Source: Candidatus Latescibacterota bacterium
GTDB lineage: Bacteria; Latescibacterota; MVCY01
Assembly: GCA_030608245.1 (NCBI GenBank)
Contig: JAUWEO010000027.1
Location: forward strand, 1-12,182
Direction: 5' to 3'
DNA: 12,182 nt
Under the pieces are notes generated by a model, which saw nothing but the letters and a program-made list of their open reading frames with translations, ran no database searches and was not told where the DNA came from. The stretch's first letter is position 1. Each line of letters begins with the position of its first letter. Position numbers and translations under genes: made by a program. Positions 1 through 6,494 of the stretch are shown one piece after another.

Positions 1-1
1 G

Positions 2-409
2 TACACCATAGAACAGGCTGAGGAGCTCTACCGGCGGGTCAACGACAAAAACAGCGGCGTGCCAGTCTACTTGACCGTTGATGTCGGCCACAGTTGCTGC
101 CAGAATTATCCCCACCGGCAGCAAGACAAGGACCCTTATGCTTGGCTTAAGCACTTCGCCTCCATTTCTCCAGTAATCCACCTCCAACAGACCACCGCCG
201 CCGCCAGTTGTCACTGGCCGTTCACTAAGAAATATAACCAGCAGGGAATAATCCAACCAGAGAAGGTATTGAAGGCCATAGAGGCATCTGGCTCACAGGA
301 GAACTACCTGATGCTGGAGATATTTCACCCCCTGGCTGCATCGGAAGAACAGATAATTGGAGATTTGGTGGAGAGTGTAGAGTATTGGAGAAGGTACGTG
401 AAAGATTGA
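2..409 (+). CDS. Sugar isomerase/epimerase of the xylose-isomerase-like TIM-barrel family (3' part only)
   Basis: This is the C-terminal 135 residues of a gene that begins before the window; the frame is open from base 2. It fits the AP-endonuclease-2/xylose-isomerase-like TIM barrel that interconverts ketoses or sugar phosphates in the cytosol with a divalent metal. The visible part has the D-x-x-H pair in VDVGH (residues 27 and 30 of the fragment), a later His in VIHLQQT (residue 60) and a Glu in LMLEIFHP (residue 106). These match the metal and catalytic positions of tagatose-3-epimerase-type enzymes; the first metal Glu would lie upstream. The HLQQT...HWPFT stretch recalls isomerases of four-carbon sugar (erythritol) catabolism, but that is from memory and not firm. 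The stop lies 18 bases before the class II aldolase, so the two probably share a transcript and substrate. Family assignment is good; substrate is unknown. Confidence 0.75.
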   Translation, partial: YTIEQAEELYRRVNDKNSGVPVYLTVDVGHSCCQNYPHRQQDKDPYAWLKHFASISPVIHLQQTTAAASCHWPFTKKYNQQGIIQPEKVLKAIEASGSQENYLMLEIFHPLAASEEQIIGDLVESVEYWRRYVKD

Positions 410-427
410 CTCAGCAAAGGGTTAAGC

Positions 428-1108
428 ATGAATGAAAAAGTGAAGATAAAAACACAACTGGTTAAATACGGAAAGAAGATTGCCGCGAGGAAATTAGTGG
501 TAGGCCCGGGGGGCAATATCAGTGCCCGACTGGCAGAGGTGGTGTATATGAAGGCCAGTGGCATAGCCTTCGAGGAGGCCGATGAATCCGATTACATTGG
601 AGTTGAGTTGCACACCGGCAAAGTAGTGGAAGGCGACTTAAAGCCCACCTGTGAAATTGAGATGCACCTGGCTTGTTACTTAATCCGAGAAGATGTGAGC
701 GCAGTTGTCCACACCCACCCACCCTTGGCCACTGCGGTGGCTATGTCAGGAGGGAGCTTGAAGGCTTTTACCCCCGATTTCGCAGCATTAGTAGGCCCCG
801 AGGTGCCAGTGGTAGAGTACGTAATCCCAGCGGGCAAAGAGCTGGCTGAGGCAGTGAAACAGGTGGTGAGGGAGCACAATGGAGTGCTGTTGGCCAATCA
901 CGGACTGCTGACCGTGGGTGCTAACCTCAAGGAGGCCTACTACCGGACGCTGCTTATCGAGGATGCCTGTAAGAGCCTGCTGGCCGCTAAGGTACTGGGG
1001 AAGATGCGATTCTTCACCCCGGAGCAGATGAGACAGATAATCGGCTTAGAGGCTGAACGCTATAGAAAGTCACTGTTAAAAAGTGAATCACCTAAGGAGG
1101 GATTATGA
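428..1108 (+). CDS. Class II aldolase/adducin-family sugar-phosphate aldolase (FucA-like)
   Basis: A 226-residue zinc-dependent aldolase of the fuculose-1-phosphate aldolase type, close to the usual size of about 215-230. Such enzymes cleave a ketose-1-phosphate to dihydroxyacetone phosphate and an aldehyde. Visible motifs are the phosphate-binding GNIS (29-32) and KASG (42-45), the probable catalytic Glu76 in PTCEIEMH, zinc ligands His95 and His97 in VHTHPP, and His158 in NHG. All key residues are present, so it should be active. The start is ATG 428 with AAAGGG about 7 bases upstream. Its last four bases overlap the E1 alpha start (ATGA), which points to translational coupling. The aldehyde made is not evident; lactaldehyde, glycolaldehyde or acetaldehyde are all possible for this family. 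It could also be a decarboxylase-type member of the superfamily, though the FucA-like pattern argues for an aldolase. Confidence 0.88.
   Translation: MNEKVKIKTQLVKYGKKIAARKLVVGPGGNISARLAEVVYMKASGIAFEEADESDYIGVELHTGKVVEGDLKPTCEIEMHLACYLIREDVSAVVHTHPPLATAVAMSGGSLKAFTPDFAALVGPEVPVVEYVIPAGKELAEAVKQVVREHNGVLLANHGLLTVGANLKEAYYRTLLIEDACKSLLAAKVLGKMRFFTPEQMRQIIGLEAERYRKSLLKSESPKEGL
1094..1100 (+). promoter_or_regulatory. Strong ribosome binding site for E1 alpha
   Basis: AAGGAGG sits 4 bases before ATG 1105, inside the 3' end of the aldolase gene. It supports the 1105 start and independent, strong translation of the dehydrogenase subunit. Confidence 0.8.
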
Positions 1109-2067
1109 TCGAAATCAGCCACGATGATGCTTTGTATTATCTTAAACAAATGATGCAGATCCGCCAGTTTGAGGACAAGATTATGGATCTCTTGTCCCAG
1201 AACATCGCCCAGGGCGGATCGCATCTCTACGCCGGTGAAGAGGCGATAGCGGTGGGGACAATCGCTGCCATAAGGCCTGACGATTACATCGTCAGCACAC
1301 ACCGGGGCCACGGCCACAGTATCGCGAAGGGGGGAAAACTTCCGGAGCTTATGGCTGAAATCCTGGGCAAGGCGACAGGCGTCTGCAAAGGCAAGGGGGG
1401 ATCGCTTCACTTAGCCGATGTCTCCACTGGCAACCTGGGCGCCAACGGCATTGTAGGCGGAGGTATGGGCATTGGCACCGGGGCTGGTCTATCGATTAAG
1501 ATGAGAAAAACCGATCAGGTAATGCTCTGCTTCTTCGGTGACGGGGCGCTCAATCTGGGAATCTTCCACGAGTGCCTCAATATGGCCGCGGTGTGGAAGC
1601 TTCCCGTAGTCTACATCTGTGAGAATAACCTCTACGGGATGTCGGTCTCAGTGAAACGGGCCTGTGCCGTTCAGGACTTGACCAAAAGGGCCTTAGCCTA
1701 CGATATGCCCAGCCAGTCAGTGGATGGGATGGATGTTCTGGCGGTGAACGAAGCTGCCTCTCATTGGGTCGAGTATGCCCGAGGGGGCAAAGGGCCCAGT
1801 CTTCTGATCTGCAATGCCTATCGCTACTACGGCCACTCCCGCAGTGATCCCCGGAATTATCGGACCAAGGAAGAAGAACAAGAGTGGCACGATCGGGACC
1901 CGATCAAGGCATTTTCTCAAAGATGTGTCAAAGAGAATATTCTCAGTCAACCGGAAGTCGAAACCTTAGAACAAGAGGTTGCAGCCGAGATTGAACAGGC
2001 GGTGAAGTTCGCCATAGACAGTCCCTGGCCGCAGCCGGAAGAACTCTATGAGGATGTCTATGCGTGA
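1105..2067 (+). CDS. TPP-dependent 2-oxoacid/acetoin dehydrogenase E1 component, alpha subunit
   Basis: A 320-residue alpha subunit of the heterotetrameric E1 enzymes (pyruvate, branched-chain or acetoin dehydrogenase), which decarboxylate a 2-oxoacid or cleave an acyloin on thiamine diphosphate. The TPP/Mg motif runs from GDG (145-147) to NN (174-175). The THRGHGH segment (65-71) and the loop YGHSRSDP (242-249), which holds the cofactor-side His and the serine loop of PDH E1 alpha, are intact. GKGGSLHLAD (96-105) is typical of the PDH/acetoin group. Length and compactness favour pyruvate or acetoin over branched-chain enzymes. The beta subunit follows with overlapping ends, so the two subunits are made together. 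No E2 lipoyl transferase or E3 lies within the window, which leaves open whether this is a full complex or an E1-only enzyme. Substrate choice between pyruvate, acetoin and something else is not decidable here. Confidence 0.93.
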   Translation: MIEISHDDALYYLKQMMQIRQFEDKIMDLLSQNIAQGGSHLYAGEEAIAVGTIAAIRPDDYIVSTHRGHGHSIAKGGKLPELMAEILGKATGVCKGKGGSLHLADVSTGNLGANGIVGGGMGIGTGAGLSIKMRKTDQVMLCFFGDGALNLGIFHECLNMAAVWKLPVVYICENNLYGMSVSVKRACAVQDLTKRALAYDMPSQSVDGMDVLAVNEAASHWVEYARGGKGPSLLICNAYRYYGHSRSDPRNYRTKEEEQEWHDRDPIKAFSQRCVKENILSQPEVETLEQEVAAEIEQAVKFAIDSPWPQPEELYEDVYA

Positions 2068-3034
2068 GATAACCTACAGACAGGCGTTAAATGAGGCCCT
2101 GGCCGAGGAGATGGAACGCGACCCGACAGTCTTTATTATGGGCGAAGATGTGGCCATCTACGGCGGGGCTTATGGAGTCACCCGTGGACTTTACGAGCGG
2201 TTCGGCGAAGAGCGGGTGAGAGATTCGGCCATCTCAGAGGTGGCGATTGTGGGTGCAGGTCTGGGTGCTGCCATCACCGGAATGCGCCCGGTAACCGAGA
2301 TAATGTATGTGGACTTCATACCCCTTTGTATGGGTCAGTTGAACAACCAGGTGGCCAAGATAAGGTATATGTTTGGGGGAAAGACCAAGGTGCCTCTGGT
2401 AATCCGCACCGAGGGAGGGGCAGGCAGGAGCTTAGGGGCGCATCACTCCCAGAGTTTGGAGTCCTGGTTCATCCACATCCCGGGCATAAAAGTGGTTATG
2501 CCCTCTGTCCCTTATGATGCCAAGGGTCTGTTGAAATCCTCCATCCGTGAGGATAACCCGATATTGTTCATCGAACACAAGATCCTTTATAACACCAAGG
2601 GGGAGGTTCCCGAAGAGGATTACACCCTTCCCATCGGAGTTGCCGATGTGAAACGGGAGGGTGAGGATGTGACGGTGATCGCTTACTCCCAGATGCTCCT
2701 TTTTGCCCTGCAAGCGGCTGAAGAACTCGGGAAAGAGGGCATCAGCGCTGAGGTGATCGACCCCCGCACACTGCTGCCCCTGGATATTGATACCATTACT
2801 AACTCGGTGAAAAAGACCAATCGGGCCATAATTGTGGAAGAGGATTGTAAGACTGGAGGAACCGGGGCAGAGATTGGCATGCAGATTATGGAGAACGCCT
2901 TCGATTACTTAGACTCCCCGGTGGTGAGAGTGGCAGGCGCCGATGTGCCTATGCCCAAGAGCTCGGCCTTGGAAGAGCTGGCTATCCCCAGTAAAGAGGG
3001 GATCATAGAGGCGGTAAGGAAGCTGGTGGGGTGA
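2060..3034 (+). CDS. TPP-dependent 2-oxoacid/acetoin dehydrogenase E1 component, beta subunit
   Basis: Beta subunit partner of the preceding gene; about 324 residues from the start chosen here, usual for the family. It supplies the catalytic Glu (Glu60 in AISEVAIVG) and the pyrimidine/PP domain, then GAHHSQS (126-132) and a C-terminal transketolase domain with VIDPRTLLPLD and IIVEEDCKTGG signatures. Three in-frame ATGs occur at 2048, 2054 and 2060. The last gives MREITYRQAL, the normal family N-terminus, with GAGG at 2049-2052 about 7 bases upstream, so 2060 is preferred; 2048 would add MRMS. It overlaps the alpha gene by 8 bases (20 if 2048 is used). It is followed by a 356-base non-coding stretch, so the first transcript of block A may end here. 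Confidence 0.93.
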   Translation: MREITYRQALNEALAEEMERDPTVFIMGEDVAIYGGAYGVTRGLYERFGEERVRDSAISEVAIVGAGLGAAITGMRPVTEIMYVDFIPLCMGQLNNQVAKIRYMFGGKTKVPLVIRTEGGAGRSLGAHHSQSLESWFIHIPGIKVVMPSVPYDAKGLLKSSIREDNPILFIEHKILYNTKGEVPEEDYTLPIGVADVKREGEDVTVIAYSQMLLFALQAAEELGKEGISAEVIDPRTLLPLDIDTITNSVKKTNRAIIVEEDCKTGGTGAEIGMQIMENAFDYLDSPVVRVAGADVPMPKSSALEELAIPSKEGIIEAVRKLVG

Positions 3035-3294
3035 GAGGAGTGCAGTTGGTTTGGGAAGGGAGCATACGGGATTCCTTTTAGGGACATAAGATCTTGTATT
3101 TCATTTACTCCTTCGAACAGGCCGCTGCATTGTGTCACATTAATTACTGAAGTTTCCCACATCCCTATCATAACGTAATTTTAGAATTACTGATTCAGGA
3201 AACATGTACGCAACTATATGTTTAACAGTCCCTAAACAGACAATTCCGTTTCGATTCATCAAGCGGCTTTATTCAATTCGAGAGAAAAATTGTC

Positions 3295-3313
3295 TTCAGA
3301 AAATGTTTCTGAA
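3295..3313. promoter_or_regulatory. Candidate operator: perfect palindrome with 8-bp arms
   Basis: TTCAGAAA, a 3-base ATG centre, and TTTCTGAA form a perfect dyad 77 bases before the LsrF-like start. The size and short spacer suit a dimeric repressor site. No regulator gene lies in the window, so the protein is unknown; a chance palindrome in AT-rich DNA remains possible. Confidence 0.4.
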
Positions 3314-3375
3314 AGCGGAGTATGTTGGCAGGGCTGACGCATGAAGCGACGCGGTCGGTTTGCGCCAGAAGAAGC

Positions 3376-3383
3376 AGAGGAGG
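3376..3383 (+). promoter_or_regulatory. Ribosome binding site that fixes the LsrF-like start
   Basis: AGAGGAGG ends 7 bases before ATG 3391, ideal spacing. The in-frame upstream ATG 3322 has no comparable site, so the protein starts at 3391 and the 23 codons before it are leader. Confidence 0.8.
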
Positions 3384-3390
3384 ATTCATC

Positions 3391-4293
3391 ATGCCAGAAG
3401 CAGATGTGAGCAAGGCAAAAAAGGAGTTCCACGAAGACGTCCCTATGAAAAGTCCTGGATTCTTTCTCAAGGGATCGGGTTCACTTGATTGGGGGATGAA
3501 GAATCGGTTGGCGCGAATATTCAATCCGAAGACTGGCCGTACCGTGATGTTGGCCATAGACCACGGATATTTCCAGGGACCGACAACAGGGCTGGAGCGT
3601 ATTGATCTGAACATTGTGCCCCTGATTCCCTATGCCGATGCGCTTATGTTGACCCGCGGTATTTTGCGGACGACGATACCGCCGGCTTCAACCAAACCGA
3701 TTGTCATGCGTGCAAGCGGTGGTCCAAGCATCCTCAAAGAGCTTTCAAACGAACAGATAGCCGTTGATATTGAAGATGCAATCCGCATGAACGTGTGCGC
3801 GCTGGCCATCCAGGTGTTTATCGGAGGAGAATTCGAGACCCGGTCGGTGCATAATATGACCCGCCTGGTAGATATGGGATTGCGTTACGGCATACCCGTT
3901 CTGGCTGTGACTGCTGTGGGCAAGGAGATGACCAGAGATGCAAAGTACTTCCGCCTTGCCTGCCGCATCTGTGCAGAGCTGGGTGCGCACTTTGTCAAGA
4001 CCTACTATGTCCCCGAAGGCTTCGAAACAGTGACAGCCTCCTGTCCCGTGCCGATCGTGATGGCGGGCGGCAAGAAAATCCCGGTCTCAGATGCACTGAC
4101 TATGGCATATAACGCCGTCCAGCAGGGCGCTCTCGGCGTGGATATGGGAAGAAATATCTTCCAGAACGAAACCCCTATTGCTATGATCAGGGCAGTGGGC
4201 AATGTTGTTCACAAGAACATGAGACCCGACGAGGCGTACGAACTATACCAGTCGCTTAAGAACAAGAAAAAAAAGGGGAATAGGAACCGCTGA
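3391..4293 (+). CDS. lsrF: LsrF-like 3-hydroxy-5-phosphonooxypentane-2,4-dione thiolase (DhnA-type class I aldolase fold)
   Basis: A 300-residue homologue of E. coli LsrF, which transfers an acetyl group from 3-hydroxy-5-phosphooxypentane-2,4-dione to CoA, giving acetyl-CoA and dihydroxyacetone phosphate at the end of autoinducer-2 breakdown. As I recall the E. coli protein, the two align nearly without gaps: LDWGM (32-36), RIFNPKTGRTVMLA (42-55), DHGYFQGPTTGLERID (57-72), CPVPIVMAGGKK (218-229) and GVDMGRNIFQ (249-258). The Schiff-base lysine is Lys203 in VKTYYV, at the same number as in E. coli; Asp57 is kept as well. The C-terminus carries a short basic tail (KKKKGNRNR) beyond the usual end. 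The next gene is an LsrE-like epimerase and then a dehydrogenase. No LsrK, LsrG, LsrR or Lsr transporter is in view, so the family is firm but an autoinducer role is not shown. Confidence 0.9.
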   Translation: MPEADVSKAKKEFHEDVPMKSPGFFLKGSGSLDWGMKNRLARIFNPKTGRTVMLAIDHGYFQGPTTGLERIDLNIVPLIPYADALMLTRGILRTTIPPASTKPIVMRASGGPSILKELSNEQIAVDIEDAIRMNVCALAIQVFIGGEFETRSVHNMTRLVDMGLRYGIPVLAVTAVGKEMTRDAKYFRLACRICAELGAHFVKTYYVPEGFETVTASCPVPIVMAGGKKIPVSDALTMAYNAVQQGALGVDMGRNIFQNETPIAMIRAVGNVVHKNMRPDEAYELYQSLKNKKKKGNRNR

Positions 4294-4476
4294 TTAGGCG
4301 CATTGAGCGGACTAACCTTGTCGTATCGCAAGACCGCTGCTTTCTGGCAAGCCCCGTTAGATAATCTCTGGCAATCCGAGACTTCACCGAGATGTTATTG
4401 ACATCTAACGGGGCCAGCATAAAGGGCGGGGAAGCACCTATCTCGTCTAATTGGCCGAATTCATGGAGAAAGGGAA
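4294..4476. other. Intergenic element with a 12-bp-arm inverted repeat and a short direct repeat
   Basis: GCCCCGTTAGAT (4351-4362) and its exact reverse complement ATCTAACGGGGC (4403-4414) enclose 40 bases. Inside, ATCTC (4364-4368) pairs with GAGAT (4389-4393), giving a nested second stem. TCTGGCAA occurs twice, at 4343-4350 just outside the left arm and at 4367-4374 just inside it. It could be a structured RNA element between lsrF-like and epimerase genes (processing or attenuation), a protein-binding site, or a small mobile repeat. There is no T-run after the right arm, so a standard terminator is unlikely. A ribosome site GGAG (4465-4468) serves the next gene. Confidence 0.6.
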
Positions 4477-5217
4477 ATGACACAGATGTCTGGGAAAAGT
4501 GTGCTTAAACGGCTGCGTGAGGTTACTCCTACCATCAGCGTGGGGATTCTTACCGCGGATCTGCTGTCATTGGGAACCGAACTCACCATCCTTGATAACG
4601 CAGGTGTTAAACTGCTCCATATTGATGTTATGGCTGGTTATTTCTGCCCGAAAATGACTTTTGGGCCACCATTGATCAAAGCTCTGAAGAGTTCATTATT
4701 CAGGGATGTACACCTGATGATACAGGACCCGCTGGAGAAGCTCGGTGACTACGTTGCTGCGGGGGCAGATATGATTACAGTTCACCTGGAATCGGAGCGA
4801 AATCATATCCATAGGGTCCTGCAGGCTCTGGGCACAATGAGCAACGCAAACGACTCGGACAGAGGATTGGTTCGAGGAGTCGCCCTAAATCCTGGAACAC
4901 CGGTCGAGGCTGTCCAACCCGTCATAGATGAGGTTGATCTAATTCTTCTGCTGGCCGTCAATCCGGGATGGAGTGGCCAAACGTTTATTTCTTCTACCCA
5001 GCGCAGACTTAATCGTGTCAGCGAGATAATCCGCGACTCGGGAAGGGATATTCTCCTTGGCGTTGACGGAGGAATCAACCGGGGCAATATTACTGAGGTG
5101 GCCCGTATGGGAGCGGATATCATTGTGACTGGCAGTGCAGTCTTCGACGGAAAGAGACCCGCCGAGAATGCGCGCTTTATGCTGAGCGCCGTTAGAGATG
5201 CGAAGAAAGATGGGTGA
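4477..5217 (+). CDS. Ribulose-phosphate 3-epimerase family protein, LsrE-like
   Basis: A 246-residue TIM barrel of the Rpe family, which inverts C3 of a ketose 5-phosphate. The four metal/acid-base residues are present: His48 and Asp50 in LLHIDVMAG, His79 in DVHLM and Asp197 in GVDGGIN. Several features depart from housekeeping Rpe and match what I recall of Salmonella LsrE: a longer N-terminus leading to SVGIL (21-25) in place of ISPSIL, YFCPKMTFGP (55-64) with Cys, and LLAVNPGW (158-165) where Rpe has VNPGFGG. Ala53 replaces the usual second Asp of the DVMDG motif. The neighbour is LsrF-like, as in the Salmonella lsr operon. GGAG at 4465-4468 supports ATG 4477; ATG 4486 is a weaker alternative. 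The stop overlaps the next start as GTGA. A substrate other than ribulose 5-phosphate is likely but unproven. Confidence 0.86.
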   Translation: MTQMSGKSVLKRLREVTPTISVGILTADLLSLGTELTILDNAGVKLLHIDVMAGYFCPKMTFGPPLIKALKSSLFRDVHLMIQDPLEKLGDYVAAGADMITVHLESERNHIHRVLQALGTMSNANDSDRGLVRGVALNPGTPVEAVQPVIDEVDLILLLAVNPGWSGQTFISSTQRRLNRVSEIIRDSGRDILLGVDGGINRGNITEVARMGADIIVTGSAVFDGKRPAENARFMLSAVRDAKKDG

Positions 5218-6434
5218 AAATGGAACCTAAGAAATCAGCGAAGAATACTGTGGCAAACAGAGATATAGAAAGCAGGTTGGTAAAAATAGCGCCGCTAGTT
5301 CGTGGACTCTTGGCGGAGCCATCCGGGAATGACGATGTTCCTTACCACCGCGTTATTGTTAAATCTCTCACCCACAAAGAAGCCCGTGATTTTGCAGCTT
5401 CAGATAAGAGAGATGATTTGGAATCTTGCCCGGTTCCTTTGAAGCGTACCGAAATCCCGCCACTATATGTGGATGCACCCGAATATGATGCTTCCGCTGA
5501 GGAGCTTCGGAAACAGTTGGGCGTCGCCATCAAGGATTACTTCAAGACTCATGGCTCAAAACCGCAACTCGTGCTTCTGCCTGGTGTCGGGATTCTTTAC
5601 GTTGAACAAACAGCGAACACAGACCTGCCGCTCGAAAATGAAGTTGCCCTGGTAACCGGAGCAGCGGGAGCAATAGGCTCTGGGATTTGCGCGGCGTTAT
5701 TGGAAAAAGGTTGTCACGTGGCTGCCACAGACCTGCCTGGGAGGCATCTTGACAACTTGGTCAACGAACTTGAAGAACCGGCAGCAGATCACATCATTGG
5801 CATTGGACTCGATGTTACGAATAGGGATTCGGTGACCGATGGATTCAACGCGGTGAGCCGGATTTGGGGCGGCGTTGATATTGTCATCGCTAATGCCGGT
5901 ATCCCTTTGATTGCCTCCCTGATCGAGATGGACCTCGACGATTTCCGCAAGCTGGAAAAGGTGAACGTTGAAGGCACTCTGCTGACCCTTTCCGAAGCAG
6001 GCCGTCAGTTACGCCTGCAGGGCACCGGGGGAGATATTGTGGTCATATCTACAAAGAATGTTTTTGCACCAGGTGCCCGGTTCGGAGGTTACAGCGCTAC
6101 AAAGGCAGCCGTACATCAATTGGGCCGCATTGCCAGCCTTGAACTGGCTGAATTCGGCATTCGTGTCAATATGGTAGCCCCTGATGCGGTATTCAAAGCG
6201 GGAAAGCGCCAGTCTGGGCTATGGCAAAAGATAGGACCCGACCGGATGCGCCACAAAGGAATCGTAGACGAAAAAGGCCTGGAGGAGTACTACCGCAACC
6301 GCAATCTACTCAAGGCCAGGGTAACGGCGCAGCACGTCGCCAACGCAGTGCTCTTCTTCGTGACGCGCCAGACACCTACTACCGGTGTGACGATCCCTGT
6401 GGATGGTGGCCTGCCAGATGCGACGCCGCGGTGA
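5214..6434 (+). CDS. Short-chain dehydrogenase with a remnant N-terminal region, related to the C-terminal half of bifunctional RhaD-type aldolase/dehydrogenase
   Basis: A 406-residue protein. Residues about 143-406 are a classical NAD(P)-dependent short-chain dehydrogenase: TGAAGAIG (148-155), NAG (227-229), Asn251, Ser279, Tyr293 and Lys297 in YSATK. The motif STKNVFAPG..FGGYS and the tail LEEYYRNRNLLK...VDGG.P...PR are hallmarks of the dehydrogenase half of rhamnulose-1-phosphate aldolase/lactaldehyde dehydrogenase proteins, which are near 680 residues. Residues about 50-135 resemble only the end of the aldolase half and the linker (PQLVLLPGVGILYV at 117-130). The zinc-binding HxH of a class II aldolase is absent, so no aldolase activity is expected. 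Start is GTG 5214, overlapping the epimerase stop; ATG 5220 is an alternative. The setting suggests oxidation of a hydroxyl on a sugar phosphate or its aldehyde product. Family is firm; substrate is not. Confidence 0.87.
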   Translation: MKMEPKKSAKNTVANRDIESRLVKIAPLVRGLLAEPSGNDDVPYHRVIVKSLTHKEARDFAASDKRDDLESCPVPLKRTEIPPLYVDAPEYDASAEELRKQLGVAIKDYFKTHGSKPQLVLLPGVGILYVEQTANTDLPLENEVALVTGAAGAIGSGICAALLEKGCHVAATDLPGRHLDNLVNELEEPAADHIIGIGLDVTNRDSVTDGFNAVSRIWGGVDIVIANAGIPLIASLIEMDLDDFRKLEKVNVEGTLLTLSEAGRQLRLQGTGGDIVVISTKNVFAPGARFGGYSATKAAVHQLGRIASLELAEFGIRVNMVAPDAVFKAGKRQSGLWQKIGPDRMRHKGIVDEKGLEEYYRNRNLLKARVTAQHVANAVLFFVTRQTPTTGVTIPVDGGLPDATPR

Positions 6435-6494
6435 CAAGGGAGACCTTCGGACACAGACGCTATTTGTAGTGAAGCCAAGGCTAAGGCACTTACC

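Larger units (their letters stand above)
3035..3390 (+). promoter_or_regulatory. Long intergenic region with inverted repeats, likely promoter of the lsrF-like operon
   Basis: This 356-base gap has no convincing gene. It is AT-richer than its surroundings and holds several inverted repeats. Bases 3200-3223 form a near-perfect 9-bp repeat (AAACATGTA/TATATGTTT, one mismatch, 6-base spacer). Overlapping it, TGTTTA/TAAACA pair across 8 bases (3219-3238). Bases 3295-3313 form a perfect 8-bp repeat (listed separately). The reading frame is open upstream of the LsrF start back to ATG 3322, but those residues resemble nothing and start 3391 has the strong ribosome site. No clear -35/-10 pair or terminator could be fixed by eye. 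The position suggests a separately controlled promoter for the three genes that follow. Confidence 0.45.

Noticed and set aside
3322..3390. Longer LsrF-like protein starting at ATG 3322
   Set aside because: The 23 extra residues resemble nothing in LsrF, the upstream ATG lacks a ribosome site, and ATG 3391 has AGAGGAGG at ideal spacing and restores the E. coli residue numbering.
3391..5217. A complete Lsr autoinducer-2 uptake operon
   Set aside because: Only LsrF- and LsrE-like genes are seen. There is no kinase, isomerase LsrG, regulator or ABC transporter in the window.
3391..6434. Different arginine codon use as a sign that the lsrF-like block was transferred in
   Set aside because: By hand count LsrF-like uses CGN for 14 of 19 Arg and the dehydrogenase 19 of 25, against 7 of 25 in malic enzyme. 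But malate dehydrogenase in the other block uses CGN for 12 of 18, so the contrast is not a clean block boundary.
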